DNA of 64,000 nt from Chrysomallon squamiferum (Eukaryota > Mollusca > Gastropoda > Neomphalida > Peltospiridae). The stretch is taken from the NCBI GenBank assembly GCA_012295275.1, contig CM022665.1, positions 40,999,152 to 41,063,151 on the forward strand, in the 5' to 3' direction. Shown piece by piece: positions 1-12,781 of the stretch (position 1 is its first letter; the number at the start of each line of letters is the position of its first letter). The translations under genes and the position numbers were made by a program. The notes beneath the pieces were generated by a model. That model did no database searches. It was not told where the DNA came from and was given only the letters and a program-made list of their open reading frames with translations.

Positions 1-1008
1 AGATGATTTATCTAACAGATATTTTGCTGCACATTCTGATAGGTGGGAAACTTAATACACCGTTGTCTTTGATAAAATACTCATGAGCCCCTGGCTGGAA
101 CTGGAGAAAAATATGTTTTAAAACAGAAATTCAATTGAGAGATGGAAAGATATATGTAAAAAATTTATAAAAGTATAATGAAAAATCTGCAGGAAAATAA
201 ACAATATAAATTATGTTTCTTAATTTTATATTATTTTTGAATTTTTTTTTAGGAAAACTGCTTATTCTGGTTGGTTTTTTTTTAATTTTGTTTAATATAA
301 AATATATATATATATTTTTTATTATTATTTTTTTTTTTTTTGAAAAGTCAGTTTTAATTCAAATCAAGTTATTCAATACCCACAATTCCGTGTAGAATAT
401 CATTACATTTTGTTTTGTTGATTTTTATTGGTCAGTGCTTTCCACTGTGGTTTAAATGCAGGTCTCATCTGGTATCTTTCACTTCCAGCTGTAGAGTGGA
501 ATCGACTCTTAAAAATATCGAGAGAAAAGCATGTCTACAAAATGTCAAATGAAATTTACACCAAATCAACCTTTCCTGACATCTGTGTGTTTTTTAAATT
601 TACTTAATTTGAACTTCAGAAGTTTGACTCACTCACTGGAGTATATTGATCTGGCAAATCAAATTGTCAGACATTTTGGTTTAAACTTTTTTGTAATTAA
701 ATTTTAATTTCTTGTACAGAGCTTGGATGTGGAAATGTGAAACAGAAGAAATCTCGTACGTCTAATAACAGTGTTGTATGTCACATTCTGTCATTTGCTT
801 CTGAGACCTATACTCCAAAAAAACAACAACGAAAACAATTGGTTAAAATATTTATAAACTGAGTTGTACAGAAAAATCTATTGTTATGTGATATATGTGG
901 CATCGGTGCTTTGAATTTGCTTAAAAGAGTGAAGTTATATTTTTTCTTTGATAGTTAAGTGTTAGTTAAAATGACTTAATTCTGACTTCACATTTTCACT
1001 TAATGAGT
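1..1008. other. AT-rich non-coding DNA, no gene recognised
   Basis: Poly-T and TA-rich stretches around 239-345 produce low-complexity open frames only. A short open stretch at 722-859 follows an acceptor-like TTTCTTGTACAG; it is treated as a finding because no donor or homology supports it. Confidence 0.6.
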
Positions 1009-1141
1009 CTGTGTGTGTGTGTGTGTGTGTTTGTGTGTGTGAAATTTATTGCTAATTTTCTTATTATTATTTATAACCTCAAAAAATTATGTATTAGAAA
1101 TTCAGTTTATTTATTATATTACTATTATTTATATTTTAATA

Positions 1142-1180
<39 letters not shown>
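1009..1180. repeat. (GT)n and (TA)n microsatellites
   Basis: A GT dinucleotide run occupies 1009-1040 and a nearly pure TA run 1137-1180. The open frames crossing them are repeat translations (VCVCV, YIYIY) and are not genes. Confidence 0.95.
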
Positions 1181-1181
<1 letters not shown>

Positions 1182-1484
1182 CCACATTAACAAAAATAAT
1201 TGAAGTTTTATCAGAATTTTTTTATCTTTTGGTATATGTAAATTTTAACTTTTTAAGATCATTTTTTTAATTATTGCTATTTCTTTCATTTGTTTTACAA
1301 AATTATTTAAAATTTTCTTTAAAATATTGGACTAATTTTCTTTCTCTTACACTTATACATACAGAATGATAAATAACAAAATATATCTTCAAGTATTTTC
1401 AGAAACAATGTAAGTTTTCAATATATTTTTTTCACTTACAAATTAACAGATATATCTAATTTTATATTCATGTAATATGACATA

Positions 1485-2010
1485 AAATCTAGTATCTTGC
1501 ATTATATAGGTAATTTATGACATCTGTTTACATTTCCAACAAAATAAATTTTCAATTTAATGTAATATATATTTCTTTTAAGTTCCATGTTAATGGCTGT
1601 CTAATGGAATTTCACAATTACACAATATGAAATAAGTTCGTAATCTAAATTGCTAATAAAATGCTCTCCATCATTTACTTAATCTATGATTTATTTTAAC
1701 TAAGTTACCTTCCAACAAAATAAATTCAATTTTTTAATTATTATTTTTTTTCAATTCCGTGTTATAGCTGTCTTTAATCACAGAATATAAGATAAATATT
1801 GCCAGTAACATGCCCTCCATCATCCACTTAATCTATCATTTATATTACCTATGTTACCTTAAGTTCGTTTCAAACAAAATAAATTAAATTTTTTGTTTTT
1901 TCAATTCCATGTTAATAGCTTTCCAATGTTATTTTATAACATAAAATCTGATAACATACTGCTAGTAGCATGCCCTCCACCAACTATTTAATCTGTGATT
2001 TCAGTTTACA
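1485..2010 (+). repeat. Degenerate tandem repeat, unit about 155 bp, about 3 copies
   Basis: Anchor words recur in the same order: CAACAAAATAAATT-like at about 1535, 1711 and 1870, TTCCATGTTAATGGCTGT-like after each, ATGCTCTCCATCA-like, then AATCTATGATTT-like at about 1681, 1829 and 1990. Spacings of 149-176 bp show an old, diverged tandem duplication. No coding potential was seen. Confidence 0.8.
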
Positions 2011-2282
2011 TTCTGATCATCAAAAAGATCTATTATACCACACACACAGTGTACATTTGTGACACTTTCGCAATCACCTAAATCTATTTGCCTCTCTTGA
2101 TTTTATTACTCCTTCACAAATGTGGATGCTTACTGTTGAGGACATGGACACATTACACTCTGAAGCATGGAATTATGGGATTAAGGATTTGCTTTCAAAA
2201 CCAGACTCATTTTACAGAAGTGCTTCAAAAGTCATTCGACTGTCGCTAATACGGATACCCAAATAATTCAGTCTGTATTAAA

Positions 2283-2815
2283 TATGGAACAGTAATACCG
2301 TAAGCTTAAAGTAATTGAAATCACAAAGCTTAAAGGAATAGAGTAATTGAAATCATAAAACTTAAAGGAATACAGGAATTACAATAATAAAGCTGAAAGG
2401 AATAGAGGAACTGCAATAGAACAGTAGCACCATAAGCTTAAAGTAATTGAAATCACAAAGCTTAAAGGAATAGAGTAATTGAAATCATAAAACTTAAAGG
2501 AATACAGGAATTACAATAATAAAGCTGAAAGGAATAGAGGAACTGCAAAGAACAGAACAATGGCACCATAAGCTTAAAGTAATTGAAATCATAAAGCTTA
2601 ATGGAATAGTGCAAATATTAATCTTAAAACTTAAAGGAATAGAGAACTGTAACAACAAAGCTTAATAGAATGGAGTAACTGTAATAATAAAGCTTAAAGG
2701 AATAGAGGAACTGTAATAATAAACCTTAGAAGAATAGAATATAATTGTAACAGTGGAGCTTAAAGAAACAGAGTGATTGTAATTGTAAAGTTTAAAGAAG
2801 TAGTCACTGCAATAT
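2283..2815 (+). repeat. Minisatellite with 131-137-bp higher-order unit built from about 30-bp subunits
   Basis: The subunit is approximately AAGCTTAAAGGAATAGAG plus TAATTGAAATCAT-like sequence. A larger block starting AACAGTA-CACCATAAGCTTAAAG restarts at about 2288, 2420 and 2556 with near-identical content in the first two copies. After about 2600 only diverged subunits continue. Confidence 0.9.
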
Positions 2816-2966
2816 CACACAGCTTATGCAATATTCTTTTTCAAATTAGGAACCAGATATCACTTAGATTCACTTTCCTGTAGACTGATAGATGTTTGAG
2901 AAACACAGATCTCGTGACCCATTGCATCTTGCATATGCAGTCTTTAAAATAATAAATTTGTAATAA

Positions 2967-3058
2967 GAGGACTTGGTGCAGTGGCTAAATATGAGATTTA
3001 AACTGGAATGTCCTGGGATCAGATCCTGGTATTGATGTCAGGACTAATTTGGGATGCC
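2967..3058 (+). mobile_element. Degenerate tRNA-derived SINE head
   Basis: GGACTTGGTGCAGTGGCTAA resembles the A-box end of a tRNA-derived SINE. GGGATCAGATCC, about 30 bp further on, sits where the B-box region should be. The 3' module is missing or unrecognisable. The assignment to the SINE family seen at 25659 and 30869 is inferred. Confidence 0.55.
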
Positions 3059-5202
3059 AAAAAAAACCAAGATACCATCAGTTTTATATAACTTATGTTC
3101 TAGAAAACCGAGACTAAAAGGTTGTTTTTTTGTATCGCAAATAGTATTTTTTATTTGGTATAATTGTCTATAGCCAAATGGTAAAAAATAAATCCCTACT
3201 GGATTTCATGTCCTAGATAAACTTACTTAGATTATCATTAGATATGAGCTTATGTCATACAGTTAAGTGATGAATGATGCACTGTCACACAGATGAATAG
3301 AAACTGAATCATCTGGGAAAATTCAGTTTATTAATCTGTGATGTTTTTTATTCCATAAATCGATTATTAATATGGATACTGAGATCTGTAGCTCAAATTC
3401 TTGCACCAGACAGGAAAAGTTTTATTGTCCATTTAATTGCTTATTTTGATTTTGTTTTATTTTCAAACTGCTATGAGTTGAGCCCAAGTCGTGAGTCTGC
3501 ATGTAATCAAGAGATTACAGAAGTCTTTCAATATTGAAATATGTTTTTACACAGTTGGCTTAGATTTTGTATGCTAATGACAGACAGACAGACAGAAAGT
3601 AGACCAGGTTATTACCTAACCAGACTTTTAAATGTCTTGTATGACAAACCTGTGACTAGTCAAATGATCTGGGAATTAAGTTCAGTCTTCAGACCTTTTG
3701 CAGAAAACATTGTGCTCTGATTTTTATTGAAAATGTAATAGAAAATCTTCACTTTGGATTTTTGTAATTAACAGTCAGACTGTTTGCAGGAACATACCAT
3801 TTCATTTCTGTTAAAAATAAAACTCAAATAAGGATAAAAAAAAGTTTAGGATTTATTTTTAATAATACATTTTTTAATTCTGGAAGTGTCTAGGGCTAAT
3901 GTTTTGTCTAGCAAAATGCCACTTAATGACTGCATTACACATAAAATTCTGTCAGATGTAAACTTATGATTTCATCAATTAACTCAGTGGAGAATGTCAG
4001 TAAAAAACGAATTTTTATAAATGACGCCAGAATTTCTGAAAAGTAATATGAGCCAAACACACCAAGTATGACACTTCTAGGGTTAAAATTCCACCATTTT
4101 AAAATGCAGCTTGGTTTCTGTTTCAATAAATTATAATGAAATAATTTTGGATTTTAAATAAGGTGATTATAAAGATTTTAGTTAAATTAAATAATTTTAA
4201 CTATGTACTTTTATACTGGCGACTGAAAGTATACGCAATCAATTCTTGTCGTAATTTATTAAATAAATCAGACACATTCAATTTATTTTTGTATCTTTTA
4301 TTCATTTTATAGATTTTATTTCATTTTAAGTAATATATTTCTAATTCAAATATTCTAACATTATCTGATTGTGACTGAGTTATGGAAATTTGGAATGATC
4401 TTCATCTTGCTGTGAATATCTACCATCCTTTGCCTTAAATTCAAGAGTTAGAACATAAACAATTACTGAGTTTATTTGTAAACAAAATATGTTCAGTAAA
4501 ACTTGTAATGTACAAATTAAATTATGTGATGCAATATGTAAACAAAAAACAACAACAAAATAATAATCTAAAAAAAAAGAAATTGCAAATAAAATGGCAA
4601 ACTGGTTTTCAATAAAACTATTAATAAATATAGCCTATCTATAAGATATACATTGTGATTCTTTACATTTAAGTGAAAATAAACAAATAAATAAATAAAG
4701 ATTCTGACTATATTGGGTAATGGATTGTTAATGTCCATCTCTTAATCAAATCTGTTCACAATCATAAATCCTTCAAATTTAAAATTTATGATTCAAGCAA
4801 GTGATTTTGGACATCAGTATTATCTTTTAATCACAATATCTGCTAGTTTAAATATGCAAATCATCCATTATCTATTACATTGTTTTTTTGTAAGCTTTTT
4901 GGTACATGCATTAACCATTAAGCAAATGTATAATGTATTCGATTTTTTTTAAAGATTTAAAATGTAATTCATTCCTCGGTCAAACGTGAAAAACTGACAT
5001 TCACCATCTGTAGACCTACAGAACTGCATGTTTAACTGAAACTTGGATGATTTATTTTCCATTAACTCATTCAAACTTTAAAGATGTAAATTCATATATA
5101 ATATTGCTAAACATTTTAATAAACATTAATGATTATTTTTATTTGTAGAGAAACTTTTCAATTTTAAACATTGACAGGTCAACCATTTTGCACTTAAAAT
5201 TG

Positions 5203-5204
<2 letters not shown>
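3059..5204. other. AT-rich non-coding DNA, nothing recognised
   Basis: I saw no splice-bounded coding segment, RNA gene or repeat array beyond short AT tracts. A 63-codon frame on the minus strand (3935-4126) lacks recognisable homology and context. Confidence 0.5.
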
Positions 5205-5252
<48 letters not shown>

Positions 5253-5253
5253 T
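5205..5253. repeat. (GT)n microsatellite
   Basis: Almost uninterrupted GT dinucleotides, broken only at the right end. Confidence 0.97.
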
Positions 5254-5537
5254 AAAGAGATGCTCCACGTTCCATATGGATTCAGGAGATTTCATCATCA
5301 TTTTGAATTACTAAGTTTTTTCAGGTATTGACTCGGATTGTTTAACACAGATCAATTTTACTAGATTTTTCAATTTACACTAACATTCTTATAGATCAGA
5401 ACTGCTAGATCTCTTATTTTTAAAACACCGGAAGTTTAACATGGCATTTCTTCTTTTATATGAATCATTACATCATAGAAGTATTTTTGAGTATACATGC
5501 ACCTATATACCACAGAAATATTACACAATGGTAATGG

Positions 5538-5570
<33 letters not shown>

Positions 5571-6899
5571 ATACAAATAAAAGAATCCTTTCAAAAGATT
5601 AAACTGTGCCTGTCTGGGATTTTGTTTTTGTTTTATAGACTTCTGATGGTAAGAAAAGGAGTAAACCTGATTTGTGTTCGATATCAGACCAACACAGGTT
5701 GATGAAAATCATTCTAGAGGTTTTTTTTAAATGAAGTATCCTATTTCAGTAAGCAAGATTGCAAACTGTCAACACTGATTAACACTAGACAAGGTACAGA
5801 CATTTTTACAGGGGATTGATTCTTACTAAATATTTACCATAATCAAAACGTACAAAACATTGAGACTAAGGAGTAGGTGTAACTCAGCCTTTGATGAATA
5901 GGCCTGTGATTTATATATTATACATATTTTTTTACAGAACTAACAGATAATTGTTTCATGTACTTATTGGCACTAAAAAAAAAAAAAAAATGAAAAATGA
6001 AATGAAAATAGTCGTGAGCAGGATTCCAGAGTCTGAGTGCAGTTTGTTGTCTGTTTTTCTTAAATTCCAGTTACAGTCCAAGTACACCTTTAGTTCACAG
6101 ATTTTTTTTTTTTTTTTTATTATTAAGATATTCACAATGAACTTTATTTTTGTATCAAAATCTGTACCCCCTGCAGAGACTTATAACAATTACACTTTCT
6201 CTTGCTTCGTTTTTTTTTTGTTTCATATTTCCTTTCTTTCTTCCACAATAAATATATTTTCTTAGTCATTTCCTTTTTATTATTATAAATACATTCGCAC
6301 TCGTTGCTCCCATTGTAATCTGCAACTACATCACACAAACTCCAATCACTTCAACATCACAGTTTTATTGTGCAGATTATCATCATCATTATCATCACCA
6401 TCATCATCATCATCATCGGCTCTTAAAAGAATTAGAAATATTAATGATGGATAATACAGGAAATTGATTTCACATTTTTTTTTCTTTTCTATTGTATATC
6501 TAGTCGAGGAGGTCTGGGTTCTTGCAGGAAATAAATGGCTGTTTAAAGATAATTGATTTTTTGATCAAATCATTTGATGTACTGTGTATCTCTCTGCCAG
6601 GTTAATTGTCAAATGTGAATGGACGTTAGATGGATACTGAGCGTGAAAAGCGGTATCAGATATTAATCCGGAAAACCATTTAGATAAGTACTGATACTGG
6701 TTATTATTGTTCACGGTTGTCTTTAACGATGCAGATTAACCAGAATGGTCAACCGTAATGTGCTTTCTCACCTCAGTTAATCAGTGCATTTGTCGGTATT
6801 AAACTCTATATATGGTCATGTACATGCTAATATGCCCGTTTTTAAACTTTTAGTGCTATCTCCCCGCATTCGTCATTATTGTCAATTTGTATAAATCTG
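5254..6899. other. Non-coding DNA with small simple repeats
   Basis: Contains (CAA)n at about 5545-5568, poly-A and poly-T runs near 5975-5990 and 6103-6119, and (ATC)n at about 6378-6419. The 104-codon frame at 5951-6265 runs through poly-A and poly-T and is not credible as a gene. Confidence 0.6.
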
Positions 6900-7330
6900 T
6901 TAAAACTCTTTGTTGAAGTTGATACATGAAAAGTGTTAATTTAAGTAACAGCTCCCATATGTGTTGTTATTTGCATAATTTGTGAAAACTCCTTGTTTGC
7001 ATTAACATCTATGGATATTAAATTTAACTAGCAGCTCCAACCAACATGTGTGATTATTACCTGATTGTTGCTTTTAAACACTTAACTCCCATTTTCATGT
7101 AAATTGAGATCTGTGAGTGTTTATTCAAAATGCCAGTCCCTTATGCATTATTAATAGTTACCAGTAGCTTCAAAAAGGTATATAAATTCCAATGTAGTAG
7201 AGAACATTTTTATGAATATTAATTTTAACTTATAACACTCATGTGTATCTGTATTACATGGTTGTCGCTTTTGAAGTTTTAACTTCTGTGTACATACAAA
7301 TTAAGATCTGTGTTCACACACACACACACA
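6900..7330 (+). repeat. Degenerate tandem repeat, unit about 200 bp
   Basis: The block ATTAA-TTTAACT, ACATGTGTG-TTA, TTGTTGCTTTTAAA, TTAACTCCC, AAATTGAGATCTGTG at about 7000-7118 recurs in the same order at about 7200-7310. An earlier partial copy lies near 6900-6990. The second copy ends at a short CA run. Confidence 0.7.
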
Positions 7331-7447
7331 TGCATATATAACTACATGCACTTAACCTAACATCATTAAAAACAAGATCATCTAAAAAAAAAAAATAATC
7401 AGGTCATTTAAAAATAAAAAAGACAATAATTTCCTAAGAAAACATCT

Positions 7448-7479
<32 letters not shown>

Positions 7480-8881
7480 CTGTCAGAAGTTATGTCTGGT
7501 TTTTGTTTCACCTGTAGAAATGTATAACACATAGTAGTGGCAGTGAGTAATATATAGTGTCTTGTCAAACATGATTTTTTTTTTTTTTTTTTTTTTTTTT
7601 AAATGTCCACCATTTCTGTACTGCATGGTGTCAGGTGGTGTGGTTTGTTTTTAATGATGTTGATGTTCAGATCAAGAGCTCATTTAATATCAATGATTTT
7701 ACACATCACGTTTGCAGAAGAGAATAACAATTACATATATCACAGCTTGTGAAAATGTATTTGTTGTTTTGGTTTTTTTAGATGAACAAGCAAAATGTAA
7801 AAAATAAAAAATGAAAAACAAAATAAAAAATGAAAAAAAAATGAAAAATTGTTATAAGCAATAGTGTTTTACTTATAATTTAATAACTTAAATATGATTT
7901 TATATCATCCAAATAGTAAAAATCACCATAATAATAACAACAGCAACAACATCAACAACAACAAGTAAAAGTAATAATAATTATAATAATAAAATAATAA
8001 GTAAATAAATATTAAACAATAGCAAAAAGAACCAAGAAAACAGTAAAATGTACATAAATATTTTAATATTTAAATCATTAATACATCAGTCTTTTGTGTT
8101 TACCAGTTTAGACAACTACAGACTGAAATGTTCATGTGGCTTTTAGTTAAAAACATAAATAAACTTAATTATGTATTCTAATATTTATGTTTATGGTTTT
8201 GCTATTAGCAACAGCTATAAATTATACATAAATATTTTATTAAATTTCTGAACTGACATGTGAAAGATATAAATTACTGCAAGATTCAGAAAATTGTGTT
8301 AATGTGTGGTTTTTTTGTGTTGTTTTTTCTATAAAACAAGACCACTACAACATATTGTCAATTCTTATTTTTTTTTTTTTTTTTTTTTTTTGTCACTTCT
8401 ATTTAAACTATAATAAAAACCTTTTAAATTACTTTTTTTTCCATTTTTCTTTTTCACTTCTGTTTTAATCAATCTTTTGATCGACTAGTGCCATTCCATC
8501 AGTTTTTGTTCTGAAAACACTTTATCATTTAAAACTCCAAATTGGTTAAATGTGGTTGGGAAAAAAATAACCAAACCCACACACTCACACGTACAAAAAT
8601 AATAATAATAATGATAATAAAAAATAATTATTTAGTCATAATAAATAATTAATTACTGGCCAGCTCTGTTCCATTTGTGAGTCCTAGAACAAAGAGACAC
8701 CATTGACAATGCACCAGTGTTAAAAACACCACATTTAAAACAAACAATCAGTGAGAATTGGTCTCTCTGATAAATAGAACTCTATATTCCTGATGTCCAT
8801 CACGTATCATGAACTGTTTTATTTAAGTAATTCACTGGCAAAAATAGATGATAATGTTTCAGCCTAAAATGTGTCTCTTTT

Positions 8882-8914
<33 letters not shown>

Positions 8915-9119
8915 ATGAAGAAAAAACTGTATCACGTAAGGTATCCAAATTACTTTTTTCAGATCACTGCATTTAGATCAGATATTTGAATCCATCACTT
9001 GATTGCAAGATCTAATAATTAGTTACATGGTGCAAATGAACATTGTAATCAGAGCCTTACTATGATCAAGAGGTTACAGGAATAATATGGCTATATTAAT
9101 TAGATGATTAAAGAGATCA
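7331..9119. other. AT-rich non-coding DNA with long homopolymers
   Basis: Homopolymer runs include 30 T at 7450-7479 and further T runs near 7575-7600 and 8369-8391, plus a long A run near 8893-8915. CAA, AAT and GATAA-type simple sequence lies between. No gene recognised. Confidence 0.65.
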
Positions 9120-9790
9120 CAGAGAACAGTAGAGCATTTTGATGGTTAAATAATTCAGAATGCACCCATGTTGACCATATGAATACAAAAACAAGATGGT
9201 TACAGAAACCAAACAGTTCGATAGATAGGTTATGTACTCCAGATAGTTACAAACCAGATAGTAACATAGACCAGTCATATACTTATACCAGACAGTTACA
9301 TAGGCCAGATAGTTACACATATCTAATAATTACAGAGACCAGACATTTACAAAAACCAGACAGTTAGACAGATCAATTACATAGACCACATTTCAGCATA
9401 AATCAGGCAATAACACAGACAAGATAGATACATAGACCAAAGTTACACAGACGAGACAGTTACACAGAACAGACAATTAGATAGACCAGACAACTACTCA
9501 GGTCAGACAGTTACATAAGACCAAACAGTTGCATAAATCAGATAGTTACACAGACCAGAAAATTACACAAGTCAGAGAGTTACGTAAATCACTTAGATAC
9601 CAAACATTACATAAACCAGACAGTTACACAGGCCAGATTGTTACATATGTAAAGTTCATTAGATACCAAACAGTTACATGAACCAGATTGTTACATATAC
9701 CAGACAGTTACACGGGTCAGATTGTTACATATGCCAGACAGTTATACGGGCAAGATTGTTACATATACCAGACAGTTACATCAAGCAGAT
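9120..9790 (+). repeat. 17-bp minisatellite (ACCAGACAGTTACATAG), about 670 bp
   Basis: Units of 17 bp such as ACCAGACAGTTACATAG and GCCAGATAGTTACACAT follow one another with substitutions. The last part alternates two unit types (CAGACAGTTACACGG and CAGATTGTTACATAT), giving a 34-bp dimer period. The open frames here on both strands are translations of the array. Confidence 0.92.
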
Positions 9791-10160
9791 GCACACTGAG
9801 GTGGATCAGTTGTCAAAGAAGCTTGTGAATGAAGTGAATAATCATCAGATGATAATTACTGACATGTGTGTGACATGTATTTTAACTACCAGGTTCAGTA
9901 CACCACCACTTCAATTATAGACACTTTTCTCATACTAATTCTATCTCTCTAATACCTTTTTGATTACTTTCTTGTCACTGGAAACAGCTGAGCCATAAAT
10001 CTCCACAGAGGCTTTCAAATGGAGCATTGGTCTCAGTACACAGATGACATCTTGCTATGCTGTCAAATAACAGTTGAGTTGTTTCAATTAATGACATATG
10101 AAGACTAGTTCCTAAGTATGAGATTCCGATGAATTTTGATATTTGGTGTAAAGTATAGTG
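9791..10160. other. Non-coding DNA, nothing recognised
   Basis: Sequence of ordinary complexity without tandem structure, splice-bounded frame or recognisable repeat. Confidence 0.5.
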
Positions 10161-10372
10161 AAATGATGATGATGATGATGTTCATGATATTGATGATGTT
10201 GATGATGATGATGATACTGATGATGATCTTAATGATAACAATGATGATGATGTTGATGAAACAATGATGATGTTAATGATAAAGATGATGATATTAATGA
10301 TACTGATGATGATATTAATGATACTGATGATGATGTTAATGATATTGATGATGATGGTGGTGATGATGATAA
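10161..10372. repeat. (GAT)n trinucleotide array with AAT interruptions
   Basis: GATGATGAT runs are interrupted regularly by TTAATGATA-type units, so a 15-30-bp secondary period is visible at 10264-10350. The frames on both strands (Met/Ile-rich, Ile/Ser-rich) are artefacts of the triplet. Confidence 0.95.
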
Positions 10373-10818
10373 TTATAATAAAAATAATCAAGATAAACAA
10401 CAACAAGATGATAATGAAAAAGAAGAACAATAACAGCAATCATAATGATAATAGTAATCATAACATTCAAAATAATTCCAGTTATAAAGAAATGATAAAT
10501 CTCTTCATTTATTTTTTATTTTTTTTAATTGTTGTTTATTCTTTTATCTGTTTATTTCAGATTCTGATAAAATGATAGTAAATTTATTTTTGGTATACTG
10601 TAACTGAAATAAAACAACCATTTTTTTTGCCTTTCTGTAATAAAAATCATTAAAGGCAAGAGGACATTGAGTTACTATTTTGGTTTATTACACATCATTT
10701 CTTGTCTTAGGTTATAAGGAATGGTTAGTTCTTCTTGATAAACCCTCAGGGCTATTTCATCTTTCTGCCAGTGATCTTAAGTCATGGTAGGTTTTATCTA
10801 AATGTGTGGGAGGATATA
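10373..10818. other. AT-rich non-coding DNA
   Basis: AAT/AAC simple sequence to about 10470, then ordinary AT-rich DNA. No gene recognised. Confidence 0.55.
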
Positions 10819-11245
10819 TATATAACTATTTATATGTATATGTATATATATATATAAAATCACACATACACACAAATTTATTTATACACATAAAGGCATA
10901 CATACATAGATGCATTCATACAAACATACATACACACTCACACATGCACACACACGCACACACACACACACATGTATATATAAACACACATTCATACATA
11001 TACAATAAATTATAATTTAAATAAACTGTGAAACCTTTTGCACAGCTCTTTACACAGAGTTTTGACTAATTTTAATTTTGAATTTCTATAAAGAAAATAT
11101 CCACCATTTTGTTATATTTAACTTTATTTGACACTCACTAGCTGTTATATTTTGTGTGCTGGGGTGTGGTTAAACATTCATTCATTCCTTCATACATACA
11201 TTATATGCACACACATACATACATATGTAGATATATGCAGACACA
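10819..11245. repeat. TA/CA/CATA low-complexity region
   Basis: TATATG, (CA)n at about 10930-10972 and CATACATA words at 10895-10935 and 11185-11225 alternate with short unique sequence. Confidence 0.8.
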
Positions 11246-12080
11246 CACACATCAGTAAAAAAATGCATTTGCAATGATGACAATGGATTTCATTTCTCAT
11301 ACACCACAAAATAAATCATGTGTGTTTGATATTTAATAATACTGGAGATTAAAATGCATTGTGGTTTCATTAAACAAATATTAAACACAGATAGTTAAAT
11401 AAGCCGCACAATAACTGAAAACTTGATTCCCATTATTTGATTGACTTGTCAACAAATGATGGCAACGCAGTAATATTTCTTCCGTTTGCTTCATTAAAAT
11501 ATATAAATATAACACCATAACAGGCAAATATTACAACGTGGAACTTTTGCTTATTTCTTTGTTTCCATCATGTTCCTTCTTCAATTTATTTCATTTTAAT
11601 TAAGTTCGATTTTCATTTCATCATGCTTTGCAAATTGACATTTCTTGCCAAACAATTGAACAGTGGTGACAAACAAGAAAATGAGCGTTTCTGCCGGAAA
11701 TTGCGTTAATGAGACACATGGCAAAAACCTGTTAATAGACTTATATATGTATGCATGTATGTGTTCACAGCTGCATGTTATCGTGTGCTTAATAATGTTT
11801 ATTTTGCTATCTGACAATGGGCTGGGAAATCAGACTGATTTATGACATATGGGGCATTGCCAGATTCCCACCAGAACAACAACCTCAAATGTTTATTTTT
11901 TTTTTTTTTTTTTTGTGTGTTTTTATTAATGTTTTTGCATTTCATTTTAAAACTTTTTACATTTTCATTCTAATCTTGTATGGATTTATTTAATTTTTTT
12001 TTAAATACTTCTGGGAATATAGTTTTGTCTGGAACATTAATTGAGTAGACGCCGGTTACCAGGACTTTGACATGAAGGAG
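11246..12080. other. Non-coding DNA, nothing recognised
   Basis: Mixed-complexity sequence. Overlapping short frames on both strands at 11596-11845 show no recognisable domain. A poly-T run of about 20 lies near 11896-11914. Confidence 0.5.
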
Positions 12081-12290
12081 TGGGCTGCAGCTCAGTTTTT
12101 CAGCTCTCATCTCAGATGTAACTTGTCACAGGATCAATTCTCTTAAATGCTGCCATTAGGCTATTTCCCAATCCAGCCACTGCTCTGAAATGTTTTATTA
12201 TAAGCCTTGGTCATAGGCTTTTCTGTCAAATTTTAAAATATTTCCAATTCCAACCACTTCTTAAAGCTGCTGCATTATAACATCAGCTAT
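12081..12290 (+). mobile_element. Decayed tRNA-derived SINE, middle module partly repeated
   Basis: GGGCTGCAGCTCAG, ACAGGATCAATTCTC, then GGCTATTTCCCAATCCAGCC and TTATAAGCCTTGGTCATAGG follow the order I remember for a mollusc SINE (GGATCGATCCC, GGGCTATTTCTCGTTCCAGC, a GTGGTATGTG-like word). A second TTTCCAATTCCAACCACTTC at 12241-12260 suggests a partial duplication of the middle module. Confidence 0.55.
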
Positions 12291-12700
12291 TAAAAAACTC
12301 TGTGAACTTTTCTTCCAACCCAGTAAAAGATAATAACAGTCCACTTCAGTTTGGTCTCTTTTTTTTTTTTTTTTATCATAAATCTTGTCTTCTATATTTG
12401 TATATATTTCATATTGTGATCCCCAGCAAGTCGCTTTACATTAATCTTTCACAAGAGTTTTCAATAATTTTGTCTGTTCATGTATTTTGTATTAATCATT
12501 TTGAGTCATTCAGCAAAAAGCAGAAGACAACATTCATAGATACGCAAGTACCAAGAACAAAAATTCAAATGTACAGGATATTTGATTGGTTTTTTAAAAT
12601 CCTTAGATTTTTTCCCCATTTTTGCAACAAGTTTCATTAATCACTGTGTATTCTTGCTACAAATCCTCCACATCTCTTATTTTGCTTTAAATACATAATC
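12291..12700. other. Non-coding DNA, nothing recognised
   Basis: A 112-codon frame at 12302-12640 crosses a poly-T run and is compositionally Phe/Ser-rich. No domain or splice context supports it. Confidence 0.5.
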
Positions 12701-12701
12701 T

Positions 12702-12734
12702 CCCCCCTTTTCCCCCTCCCCCTCCCCCCTCCCC
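12702..12734 (-). other. Five C-runs; G-quadruplex motif on the minus strand
   Basis: Runs of 6, 5, 5, 6 and 4 C are separated by 1-4 bases, mostly T. The complementary strand therefore has five G-runs with short loops, which satisfies the usual G-quadruplex pattern. It is the only such GC-dense island I noticed in an otherwise AT-rich window. Confidence 0.85.
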
Positions 12735-12781
12735 AACTAGGCACACGTACTTTATTGATGACCCTTTTCTGTTCTTGGAAC

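Noticed and set aside
3935-4126. 63-codon minus-strand frame (MKQKPSCILKWWNFNPRSV)
   Set aside because: Considered as a transposase remnant, but no catalytic motif or flanking repeat is present.
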